A stretch of DNA of 14,320 nt, taken from Cocleimonas sp. (lineage in GTDB: Bacteria; Pseudomonadota; Gammaproteobacteria; Thiotrichales; Thiotrichaceae). A program made the position numbers and the translations under genes. The notes below the pieces were generated by a model that saw only the letters and a program-made list of their open reading frames with translations, had not been told where the DNA came from and did no database searches. The stretch covers positions 1-14,320 of the forward strand of contig JAGLDT010000030.1 in the NCBI GenBank assembly GCA_023145485.1, given 5' to 3'. Shown piece by piece: positions 1-6,168 of this stretch; the stretch's first letter is position 1, and every line of letters begins with the position of its first letter.

Positions 1-1
1 T

Positions 2-157
2 CGGGTGTTATTGAATCCTCAGTCCCAAGTAATTAAATTAGCCACACATTATGTAGGATTTTTGTTTCTGCTTGAGTTATCTCAAAAGGCGCATAGTCAT
101 GCTACGATTGAGAGGGATCAAGCAGAAATAAAAAGACAAGCAAGGCGGGTAACTTAA
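2..157 (+). CDS. 3' end of an unrecognised gene (partial)
   Basis: An open frame enters from the left edge and runs 51 codons to a TAA at 155-157. The visible C-terminus has a short hydrophobic stretch (YVGFLFLLEL) followed by a strongly charged helix-like tail (IERDQAEIKRQARRVT). I do not recognise the family from this fragment. It converges on the DoxX gene with a gap of 37 bases, which holds the short palindrome CTGAATTCAG (180-189) but no convincing terminator. Fifty-one codons without a stop in AT-rich DNA is suggestive but not proof of coding. Confidence 0.4.
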   Translation, partial: RVLLNPQSQVIKLATHYVGFLFLLELSQKAHSHATIERDQAEIKRQARRVT

Positions 158-194
158 TTGCTTGGAGATTCCTTAAAGCCTGAATTCAGCAAGC

Positions 195-824
195 TTAAAT
201 TTTATTACTACTGGTTGTAGCGTCTAAATCAAAAGGATTAGGGTTATAAGAACCTGTTGTTATTTGTTTTTCATCAATACGACGTTGGAGTTTACGATAT
301 AAAAACCAATCAACACTAAAGTAGCGTCCAGCTCCCATAAAGAATAATGACAGCACCATAAGAAAGTACATGAAACCTATCGTTAAACGGTCTGCTGTTG
401 CATTAGTATAAGCATGACTCATTAGCATATCTTCCCCTGCTGTTACTACATCCGCACTCCCTAGTGCTAGTAAGATGGTAAAGCCCATTAAAGCTAACAA
501 AGGCAATGATACCCAACGTACCGCAAAACCAAGCACTAATAAGAAAGCCCCAATCACTTCAACAGAACCAATCACACCATTCATCACCTCTGGAATTGGC
601 ATTGGCGTAGCCGTTAACAGTTCAACACTTGCTTGATACGTTGCAGCATCAAACCAACTCATAGGGGTGTGCCAGATGAAGTCATCACCTGCAAACAACC
701 CTAATTTTTTGCTCCCAGAAATCCACAGCATGGGAGCTAAAAACAAACGAAGTAAAAGGGGGGGAAGAAAATCAAAACCTTTCAACCATCCAAAACTAAA
801 AAAGCCAAGTAAAAATTGAGTCAT
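195..824 (-). CDS. DoxX family integral membrane protein
   Basis: This 209-residue protein is assigned to the DoxX family, whose members are small inner-membrane proteins linked in some bacteria to redox homeostasis or quinone and thiosulfate chemistry. The substrate here cannot be told. Visible hallmarks are the first membrane helix with a conserved arginine (about 18-36), the segment GSKKLGLF (37-44), a helix with a buried glutamate (SVEVIGAFLLVLGF, about 87-100), two more hydrophobic segments (about 104-122 and 147-164), and the family ending GRYFSVDWFL (166-175). The start is supported by AAGGAGA eight bases upstream of the ATG. The hydrophilic tail (about 178-209) is probably cytoplasmic. 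It lies downstream of the DUF1127 gene on the same strand, 135 bases away, so co-transcription is possible but not shown. Confidence 0.85.
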   Translation of the reverse strand: MTQFLLGFFSFGWLKGFDFLPPLLLRLFLAPMLWISGSKKLGLFAGDDFIWHTPMSWFDAATYQASVELLTATPMPIPEVMNGVIGSVEVIGAFLLVLGFAVRWVSLPLLALMGFTILLALGSADVVTAGEDMLMSHAYTNATADRLTIGFMYFLMVLSLFFMGAGRYFSVDWFLYRKLQRRIDEKQITTGSYNPNPFDLDATTSSNKI

Positions 825-900
825 TCAGGGAGTCTCCTTGAGGAATATAATTTTCCTTTATTTGACTGTTTTCCAATAGGTTTTGCAAGTGCATTTGCCC

Positions 901-933
901 TTATTAAGCAACCATTCATCTATTTGCTAATAA
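901..933 (-). terminator. Hairpin between the DUF1127 and DoxX genes
   Basis: TTATTAaGCAA (901-911) pairs with TTGCTAATAA (924-933), giving ten base pairs with one bulged A and a 12-base loop. It sits just past the stop of the DUF1127 gene. There is no U-run after it on the minus strand, so termination is uncertain; it could instead be a processing or stability hairpin. Confidence 0.3.
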
Positions 934-959
934 TTTATACTGTTTTAAATCATTTAACC

Positions 960-1223
960 CTACTTCCAAAATGGTTTTTCTATTTCTTTTGCTACCATTT
1001 CTTCCGTTAAACCAATATCTTCCAGCAGGTGCTTATCTAACCGAGCTAACTGTTTTCTCTGGCGTGAACGTTGCACCCACATATCAACAGTAGTCATCCA
1101 TTTTTTTGTTAAAAGCTTTGTACACTTACCTGAATTTAAAATCGTTTTCCCACAAGCTCTTGAACCTTCAGTCAACTTTCCTTCCATACATAGACTAGAC
1201 ATGATAATTACCTCTTCTTTCAT
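960..1223 (-). CDS. DUF1127 small protein with a Cys-containing N-terminal extension
   Basis: The C-terminal half (about 50-87) matches the DUF1127 pattern: a basic stretch RSRQRKQLARLDKHLLEDIGL followed by an acidic helix. DUF1127 proteins are short, highly basic, often linked to RNA turnover or phosphate and carbon metabolism in alphaproteobacteria and widespread in proteobacteria; the role here is unknown. The N-terminal 40 residues are an extension with three cysteines (12, 24 and 34) and no signal peptide. Two starts are possible: the ATG at 1223 has AAGGA nine bases upstream, and the ATG at 1202 has GAGG eight bases upstream, which would give 80 residues. I kept the longer form. Confidence 0.75.
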   Translation of the reverse strand: MKEEVIIMSSLCMEGKLTEGSRACGKTILNSGKCTKLLTKKWMTTVDMWVQRSRQRKQLARLDKHLLEDIGLTEEMVAKEIEKPFWK

Positions 1224-1280
1224 TACTTAATTTCCTTACATTATTATTAAGCGCTTAAAGATGAAAACTATCTAATCGTT

Positions 1281-1313
1281 TAATCGGAAGACTACTATCA
1301 GAAATTCCGATTA
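1281..1313. repeat. Perfect 9-bp inverted repeat
   Basis: TAATCGGAA (1281-1289) is repeated inverted as TTCCGATTA (1305-1313) with a 15-base spacer. It may be an operator for a dimeric regulator or an RNA hairpin. It lies 58 bases upstream of the DUF1127 start, a position suited to controlling that gene. Confidence 0.6.
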
Positions 1314-1317
1314 CTGT

Positions 1318-1412
1318 TTATTTAGGCTACTCCAAGGAAATAAACACGCAAATAGAAGCCACAGAGAGGGTAAGATTTATAAAATATAATTCGCAGGAGT
1401 AGCCTTAAATAA
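1318..1412. repeat. 95-base element bounded by inverted GGCTACTCC / GGAGTAGCC arms
   Basis: GGCTACTCC (1325-1333) and its exact complement GGAGTAGCC (1396-1404) are each extended outward by matching A/T bases: TTATTTA on the left and TTAAATAA on the right, with one extra T. The arms therefore total about 16 paired bases around a 62-base spacer. The form fits a small non-autonomous element (MITE-like) or a structured RNA. No transposase or clear target duplication is visible. Confidence 0.5.
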
Positions 1413-1462
1413 TAACAGGCATGTTCATTAGGATTCTAAAAAGGAAAAGACTGTACTCTATG

Positions 1463-1490
1463 ACAATCAGATTAATTGTATATTTTACAA
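1463..1490 (+). promoter_or_regulatory. Candidate LysR-type operator
   Basis: TTGTA (1476-1480) and TACAA (1486-1490) form a palindrome with a five-base centre, matching the T-N11-A form typical of LysR-family sites. A further ACAAT at 1463-1467 is inverted relative to ATTGT at 1475-1479, so half-sites are clustered. The location, about 140 bases upstream of the LysR start, fits autoregulation. This is inference from pattern only. Confidence 0.35.
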
Positions 1491-1626
1491 ATTTTCCAGT
1501 CATGATAGCGTTACCTCACCATGAAGCGAAGAAAGAACGTCAAGAAAGAAAGTATCCTCATCACCTTCATGAGCAAGTTTAATTTGCAAGCATTTATAAC
1601 ACCTCCCTTTTCATTGGACAGCAAAT

Positions 1627-2517
1627 ATGGAACTTTACCAACTTCGTACTTTTGTTACCGTGGCTGATGTCGGTAATCTTACTCATGCTGCTGAACGTTT
1701 ATTCACTAGTCAGCCTGCGATTAGCGCTCACGTAAAAGCCTTAGAACAAGAGCTAAATGTAAAACTCTTTGATCGCACGTCCAAAGGTATGCGCCTAACA
1801 GCACATGGCAAGGTCTTAATTGAGAAAGCGCATCAGGTGCTGAATGCAACCAATGAATTACGCATTGAAGCCAGTACCTTATCGGGAGAACTTGCAGGTG
1901 TGGTGAAAATTGGTTTGAATACCAATGCAGAGTTTTTACAACTATCAACTTTACATCAGCTCCTAACAGAAAAATCATCTCGATTAAAAATTCAGTTAGC
2001 TGAAGGAATTTCTACTGAGTTATTACATGAGATTCGTAGAGGCTCTCTTGATGGAACATTCTATTTTGGGACCAATCCTTTAAAAGAACTTCAAAGCATT
2101 GCGCTAACAGAAACAACCATTGTGGTTGCAAGTGCTAGTAAATGGAAACAACAGCTTATTGATGCAACGCCTACTGACTTGGCAAAACTCCCTTGGATTT
2201 ACCCTGTCCCCTTTTGCCCTTACCACCAATTTGTAATGGGATTATTTGAAAACGTTGCTGAAAAACCAGTATGGGTGGCAGATGCATCCTCAGAACGCTC
2301 AATGAATGTCTTGCTACGCTCTGGGGTTGGTCTTGCGTTAATTCGCTTAGATGAAGCTCAACCTTGGGTTGATCAAGGTTTAATTAACATTTGGCAAGGA
2401 CAATCTTTTACCTTACCTTTAAATTTTGCTTATCTTAAAAATAGAGAACAAGACCCTTTAATACAAGCATTATTGCAAAGCGTTAAAACGGCCTTTTCTA
2501 CTTCTGTACCTCATTGA
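1627..2517 (+). CDS. LysR-family transcriptional regulator
   Basis: This 296-residue protein has the typical LysR-family length and order. Residues 1-60 form the winged helix-turn-helix (MELYQLRTFVTVADVGNLTHAA, then SQPAISAHVKALEQEL and LFDRTSKGMRLT), followed by a linker helix to about residue 90 and a periplasmic-binding-like effector domain (about 91-290). Such proteins bind DNA as tetramers and respond to a small metabolite. The ribosome site is weak: a GGA precedes the ATG but no full Shine-Dalgarno is seen. The start matches the usual N-terminal length of the family. The gene lies 83 bases before a dehydrogenase gene on the same strand, its most plausible target besides itself. The effector cannot be predicted. 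Confidence 0.92.
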   Translation: MELYQLRTFVTVADVGNLTHAAERLFTSQPAISAHVKALEQELNVKLFDRTSKGMRLTAHGKVLIEKAHQVLNATNELRIEASTLSGELAGVVKIGLNTNAEFLQLSTLHQLLTEKSSRLKIQLAEGISTELLHEIRRGSLDGTFYFGTNPLKELQSIALTETTIVVASASKWKQQLIDATPTDLAKLPWIYPVPFCPYHQFVMGLFENVAEKPVWVADASSERSMNVLLRSGVGLALIRLDEAQPWVDQGLINIWQGQSFTLPLNFAYLKNREQDPLIQALLQSVKTAFSTSVPH

Positions 2518-2538
2518 AATAGACTATTTGTCTATTTC
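2516..2538 (+). terminator. Short hairpin after the LysR gene
   Basis: GAAATAGAC (2516-2524) and GTCTATTTC (2530-2538) form a perfect nine-pair stem with the loop TATTT, starting inside the stop codon of the LysR gene. There is no U-run after the stem. It could weaken read-through into the dehydrogenase gene or protect the mRNA end. Confidence 0.4.
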
Positions 2539-2600
2539 TACAGTATAGATAACATGTTAGTTTAATTCGGAAGCTTCACTAAAATTAAGAGCAACTTATA

Positions 2601-3488
2601 ATGGCAACAAGAATATCATTTCTAGGTTTAGGCGCGATGGGTTATCCCATGGCAGGTCATCTTGCGGATAAGGGTTTTGAAGTCACCGTTTATAATCGCA
2701 CGACAGCCGTTGCTGAAAAATGGCTAACCCAGTATTCGGGACAATTAGCCTTAACACCTGCGCTCGCAGTAACTAATGCAGACGTTGTCATAACCTGCGT
2801 TGGCAATGATAACGATGTGCGTAGTATTTATTGTGGATCACAGAATCAGAATGATGGTATTTTTTCAAGCCTTCAAGACAATACCATTCTCATTGACCAC
2901 ACCACCACTTCCGCCAATTTAGCCTGTGAATTAGCCCAAATAGCACAGCAACATCAAGCTCACTTTATGGATGCGCCTGTATCAGGTGGGCAAATTGGTG
3001 CTGAAAAAGGCTGTTTAACAATAATGGTCGGTGGCGATAAAACTACTTATCAACAAGCACAACCTATCATGCAAAGCTATGCCCAAGCCATTTCATTAAT
3101 TGGCGAAGTCGGTTATGGGCAGCGCTGTAAAATGATTAATCAGCTTTGTATTACGGGTATTTTGCAAGGCTTGTCAGAAGCCTTGAGTTTTGCTAAAGCG
3201 TCGGGAATTGATGCCGAAACTGTGGTGAATACGTTGCAACATGGCGCAGCTGGCTCTTGGCAGATGGTCAATCGCACCGAAACAATGATGAAGGATCAGT
3301 TTGACTTTGGTTTTGCTGTGGATTGGATGCGCAAAGATTTAGCTATTTGTTTCGATGAAGCAGAGCGTTTGCAGGTTAAATTGCCTCTAGCTGAGTTAGT
3401 TGATCAAGCCTATAAAAAATTACAGACGAACGGTCATGGTCGTTCTGATACTTCTGTTCTTATAAAACAATTCAACAATTGGAAATAA
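2601..3488 (+). CDS. NAD(P)-dependent beta-hydroxyacid dehydrogenase
   Basis: This 295-residue enzyme belongs to the 3-hydroxyisobutyrate dehydrogenase / tartronate semialdehyde reductase family (6-phosphogluconate dehydrogenase-like). It should interconvert a beta-hydroxyacid and its semialdehyde or keto form with NAD(P). The N-terminal Rossmann fold shows GLGAMGYPMA (9-18). The substrate-binding motif DAPVSGG (124-130) is intact, the catalytic segment GQRCKMINQ carries Lys177 and Asn180, and the C-terminal helical domain contains MRKDLAIC with Lys245. The length is normal for the family. After the NAD-fold strand (VTVYNRT, 28-34) an Arg33 is present, hinting at NADP preference. The exact substrate is unknown. 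The gene follows the LysR regulator and may be its target. The ribosome site is weak (AGAG about 12 bases upstream). Confidence 0.88.
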   Translation: MATRISFLGLGAMGYPMAGHLADKGFEVTVYNRTTAVAEKWLTQYSGQLALTPALAVTNADVVITCVGNDNDVRSIYCGSQNQNDGIFSSLQDNTILIDHTTTSANLACELAQIAQQHQAHFMDAPVSGGQIGAEKGCLTIMVGGDKTTYQQAQPIMQSYAQAISLIGEVGYGQRCKMINQLCITGILQGLSEALSFAKASGIDAETVVNTLQHGAAGSWQMVNRTETMMKDQFDFGFAVDWMRKDLAICFDEAERLQVKLPLAELVDQAYKKLQTNGHGRSDTSVLIKQFNNWK

Positions 3489-3652
3489 ATTATTTTTTAT
3501 ACCTTCTTATAAAATTATTATATAACAAGCTCTTATCTTCTACATATCTTTAAAACTACTAAATTATACTCATAATTGATCATTAATTAAGCATATTAAG
3601 ATATACTTAACTTCATAGATTTAACTCATGTCTTTTATAAAATAAACCATAC

Positions 3653-3681
3653 TTGACTTGTGCAACAACCTTTTCTATAGG
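3653..3681 (+). promoter_or_regulatory. Candidate sigma-70 promoter for aapJ
   Basis: TTGACT (3653-3658) and TATAGG (3676-3681) are spaced by 17 bases, the optimal distance. Transcription would start near 3688, leaving a leader of about 135 bases. A second weaker option is TTAACA (3708-3713) with TATTGT (3732-3737). Confidence 0.45.
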
Positions 3682-3724
3682 TATCATGCGAGTATGTAAC
3701 CCATCGCTTAACAATACTTTTGTT

Positions 3725-3776
3725 TTAGGGATATTGTATAAATAACGCCCTAAGGGTTATTAGCTAAATCTTTTTT
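3725..3776 (+). promoter_or_regulatory. aapJ leader with two competing hairpins and a T-run
   Basis: AATAA and CCC (3741-3750, with a CG bulge) pair with GGG and TTATT (3754-3761), followed nine bases later by six Ts (3771-3776). TTAGGG at 3725-3730 can instead pair with CCCTAA at 3748-3753, which would destroy that hairpin. The layout resembles an attenuator, but the T-run is too far from the stem for a classic terminator. No known riboswitch class is recognised. Confidence 0.3.
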
Positions 3777-3824
3777 ACTCAAAAAAATTTGGTATCTATT
3801 TTAAAAAAAACGAGAATGTAATAT

Positions 3825-4826
3825 ATGAAAAAAAATATGATGTTAGGACTTGCTGTTGCGGCGATTTTTTCTACGACTGCGAGCGCAGGTACTTTAGAAG
3901 ATGTTAAAAAAGCAGGCGTTTTAAAATGTGGCGTAACAACGGGCTTAGCTGGATTCTCTTCTCCTGATAAAGACGGTAATTGGACGGGAATTGATGTTGA
4001 TACCTGTCGTGCGGTTGCAGCAGCTGTTTTAGGGGATGCTAAAAAAGTTAAATTCAATCCACTCACGGCTAAAGAGCGTTTTACGGCACTTCAATCCAAA
4101 GAGATTGATATGCTTTCACGTAATACGACTTGGACTTTGACTCGTGATGCTTCACTTGGACTAAACTTTGCGGGCGTAAACTATTACGACGGACAAGGCT
4201 TTATGGTCAGCAAAAAGTCAGGCGTAAAAAGTGTTAATGATTTAGACGGCGCTGCCGTTTGTATTCAGGCGGGTACAACGACTGAGCTTAATCTTGCAGA
4301 TTATTTCAAAGCACACAAGATGAAGTTTAAAGCGATCACATTTGATACCTCTGATCAAACCATTAAAGGTTTTGAAGCAGGTCGTTGTGATATGTTAACT
4401 TCTGACCAATCTCAGCTTTATGCATTACGCATTAAACTTGCTAAGCCAGACGATGCAATTGTATTGCCTGAAGTTATTTCTAAAGAGCCACTTGGCCCTG
4501 TTGTTCGTCAAGGCGATGACCAATGGTTTAATATCGTTCGCTGGTCACTGAATGCAATGATCAATGCTGAAGAAATGGGTATTACTAAAGCCAATATCAA
4601 AGACAAGAAAAGTAGCAAAGATCCTGCAACTGCTCGCCTAATGGGTGGACAAGGTGAAAAACTAGGTCTTGATGATGCGTGGTCTTACAATATCATCAGC
4701 CAAGTAGGTAACTACGGTGAAATCTTTGAAACTAATGTTGGCAAAGGTTCTCCACTTAAAATTGGACGTGGTCTAAACGCACTTTGGAATAAAGGCGGCA
4801 TTATGTACGCTCCTCCAATTCGTTAA
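3825..4826 (+). CDS. aapJ: General L-amino-acid ABC transporter, periplasmic binding protein
   Basis: This 333-residue protein captures amino acids in the periplasm and delivers them to the AapQM channel. A signal peptide covers residues 1-21 (MKKNMMLGLAVAAIFSTTASA) with cleavage after ASA. The mature part shows the AapJ/BztA pattern: VLKCGVTTGLAGFS near the N-terminus, IDVDTCRAVAAAVLGD, LSRNTTWTLTRD, and a C-terminal GLNALWNKGGIMYAPP. Length is close to the roughly 340 residues usual for AapJ. The ribosome site is modest (GAG about nine bases before the ATG). A strong terminator follows directly, separating it from the channel genes and probably allowing higher expression of this component. 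Assignment to the broad-specificity family is firm; the exact amino-acid range is inferred. Confidence 0.93.
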   Translation: MKKNMMLGLAVAAIFSTTASAGTLEDVKKAGVLKCGVTTGLAGFSSPDKDGNWTGIDVDTCRAVAAAVLGDAKKVKFNPLTAKERFTALQSKEIDMLSRNTTWTLTRDASLGLNFAGVNYYDGQGFMVSKKSGVKSVNDLDGAAVCIQAGTTTELNLADYFKAHKMKFKAITFDTSDQTIKGFEAGRCDMLTSDQSQLYALRIKLAKPDDAIVLPEVISKEPLGPVVRQGDDQWFNIVRWSLNAMINAEEMGITKANIKDKKSSKDPATARLMGGQGEKLGLDDAWSYNIISQVGNYGEIFETNVGKGSPLKIGRGLNALWNKGGIMYAPPIR

Positions 4827-4833
4827 TATCACT

Positions 4834-4862
4834 AAAGAGTCTGCTTAGCAGGCTCTTTTTTT
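4834..4862 (+). terminator. Rho-independent terminator between aapJ and aapQ
   Basis: AAAGAG, a T opposite G, and CTGC (4834-4844) pair with GCAG, G and CTCTTT (4848-4858) around the loop TTA, followed by a run of seven Ts (4856-4862). It starts seven bases past the aapJ stop. In a transporter operon such a hairpin usually acts as a partial terminator that favours the binding protein. Confidence 0.88.
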
Positions 4863-4888
4863 GCCTATAGATTAATGAATTCTTTAAT
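4861..4888 (+). promoter_or_regulatory. Candidate promoter for aapQMP
   Basis: TTGCCT (4861-4866), overlapping the terminator's T-run, is 16 bases from TTTAAT (4883-4888). Both boxes are imperfect. The palindrome at 4900-4921 would lie just downstream of the start site. Confidence 0.3.
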
Positions 4889-4925
4889 AAAGTTTTGCTA
4901 TTAATCATTGAGATGATTAATCTAT
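4867..4925. promoter_or_regulatory. Operator-like palindromes ahead of aapQ
   Basis: ATTAATCAT (4900-4908) and ATGATTAAT (4913-4921) form a perfect nine-pair palindrome with a four-base centre. An overlapping longer repeat pairs ATAGATTAAT (4867-4876) with ATTAATCTAT (4916-4925). Three ATTAAT half-sites thus share one 59-base stretch, which looks like a protein-binding site or a pair of alternative RNA stems. Confidence 0.5.
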
Positions 4926-4970
4926 CAGTAAATCTATCCTTTTCTATTCATCTTGTGGTATCTCACTATT

Positions 4971-6158
4971 ATGACGGAACACAATGGCGATCTAAAACCC
5001 AGCAAGCCACCTATTTGGAATGACCCCAAATACCGAGCCTTATTTTTTCAGGTTCTTTTAATGGCGGGGCTTGGCTACTTTTTCTATTCAATTGTTCAAA
5101 CAACCTTGGGCAATATGGAAAAACAACATATTTCTACTGGTTTTGGCTTTCTATCAGAAAAAGCAGGGTTTGATATACTGCAAACCTTGATCCCTTATAG
5201 TTCAGATTCTAGCTACGGCCATACTTTTTATGTTGGGATTCTAAATACCTTACTGGTCAGCATTCTTGGTATTTTCCTCGCCTCTATCCTTGGTTTTATT
5301 ATTGGTGTTGCACGCTTATCCAATAATTGGTTACTGTCAAAAATAGCCACTGTTTATATTGAAACCTTCCGCAATATCCCTTTATTAATACAAATTTTTT
5401 TCTGGTATATCGTTGTCTTACGCGCCATGCCATCTGCTCGAGATAGCCTCTCCCTCTTTGATAGTTTCTTTTTGAATGTACGTGGTTTATATCTGCCCGC
5501 CCCGATAACAGAAAGTAGCTTTATTTATACAACAATCACCGTTGTTATTGCCTTAATTGCTATTTTTATCTTTAAACGATGGGCACAGAAACGGCAGGAA
5601 GCAACGGGTGAACAACTCCCTGTTTTCCTTATTTCATTAGCAGTATTAACCCTTCCTGCTTTACTTGTTTTCTTTGCCACAGGTAGTCCACTCGTATGGG
5701 AAATTCCTGAGCTTAAAGGCTTTAATTTCCAAGGGGGCATCACGATTATCCCCGAGTTATTTGCCTTATTGATTGCATTAACAATCTACACCGCCGCTTT
5801 TATTGCTGAAATTGTACGCTCAGGTATTAAAGCCGTGAATCATGGTCAAACAGAAGCTGCTTTATCGGTTGGTTTAACACCCACACAAAACCTACGTTTA
5901 GTGGTTATTCCACAGGCTCTACGCGTCATTATCCCACCCATGACCAGCCAGTACTTAAACTTACTCAAAAACTCATCACTAGCAACTGCTATTGGCTACC
6001 CTGATTTAGTCTCCGTCTTTATGGGAACAACATTGAACCAAACAGGACAAGCGATTGAGATTGTTGCTATGACTATGGCCGTTTATTTAGTCTTAAGTTT
6101 GCTAATTTCACTGTTTATGAACTGGTACAACGCCAAAATGGCATTAATCGAGCGATAG
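4971..6158 (+). CDS. aapQ: General L-amino-acid ABC transporter permease
   Basis: This is one of the two inner-membrane permease subunits that form the amino-acid channel with AapM. From the ATG at 4971 it has 395 residues, normal for AapQ (about 400). It shows an N-terminal membrane segment (about 24-40), the HisMQ-type permease start LNTLLVSILGIFLASILGF (about 91-109), the ETFRNIPLLIQIFFWY block (about 131-146), and the ATPase-contact EAA loop EAALSVGLTPTQNLRLVVIP (295-314). The large insertion between the first and last helices is typical of AapQ/BztB. An in-frame TTG at 4953 would add six residues, but it has no ribosome site. The ATG itself has only a weak GTGG about 12 bases upstream. 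The gene ends 10 bases before aapM. Confidence 0.92.
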   Translation: MTEHNGDLKPSKPPIWNDPKYRALFFQVLLMAGLGYFFYSIVQTTLGNMEKQHISTGFGFLSEKAGFDILQTLIPYSSDSSYGHTFYVGILNTLLVSILGIFLASILGFIIGVARLSNNWLLSKIATVYIETFRNIPLLIQIFFWYIVVLRAMPSARDSLSLFDSFFLNVRGLYLPAPITESSFIYTTITVVIALIAIFIFKRWAQKRQEATGEQLPVFLISLAVLTLPALLVFFATGSPLVWEIPELKGFNFQGGITIIPELFALLIALTIYTAAFIAEIVRSGIKAVNHGQTEAALSVGLTPTQNLRLVVIPQALRVIIPPMTSQYLNLLKNSSLATAIGYPDLVSVFMGTTLNQTGQAIEIVAMTMAVYLVLSLLISLFMNWYNAKMALIER

Positions 6159-6168
6159 GAGTCATACT

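Larger units (their letters stand above)
1224..1626. other. 403-base intergenic region between divergent DUF1127 and LysR genes
   Basis: No coding frame is convincing here. The region holds two inverted repeats (1281-1313 and 1318-1412) and, closer to the LysR gene, a cluster of ACAAT/ATTGT half-sites (1463-1490). Promoters for both divergent genes must lie here, but I cannot place a clear -35/-10 pair with confidence. Confidence 0.6.
3489..3824. other. 336-base AT-rich intergenic region upstream of aapJ
   Basis: No gene is seen. The first half is very AT-rich without a clear terminator for the dehydrogenase. The second half contains a candidate promoter (3653-3681) and a leader with competing hairpins (3725-3776) ahead of aapJ. 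Confidence 0.6.

Noticed and set aside
816..1010. Plus-strand open frame of 64 codons
   Set aside because: It overlaps the starts and ends of two well-supported minus-strand genes, has odd aromatic-rich composition and no ribosome site.
3779..4066. Minus-strand open frame of 95 codons over the aapJ start
   Set aside because: It is antisense to the aapJ signal peptide and mature N-terminus; its low-complexity composition reflects the opposite strand.
4953..4970. TTG start six codons upstream for aapQ
   Set aside because: No ribosome site precedes it, and the ATG at 4971 gives the usual family length. The ATG's own ribosome site is weak, so this is a preference rather than proof.
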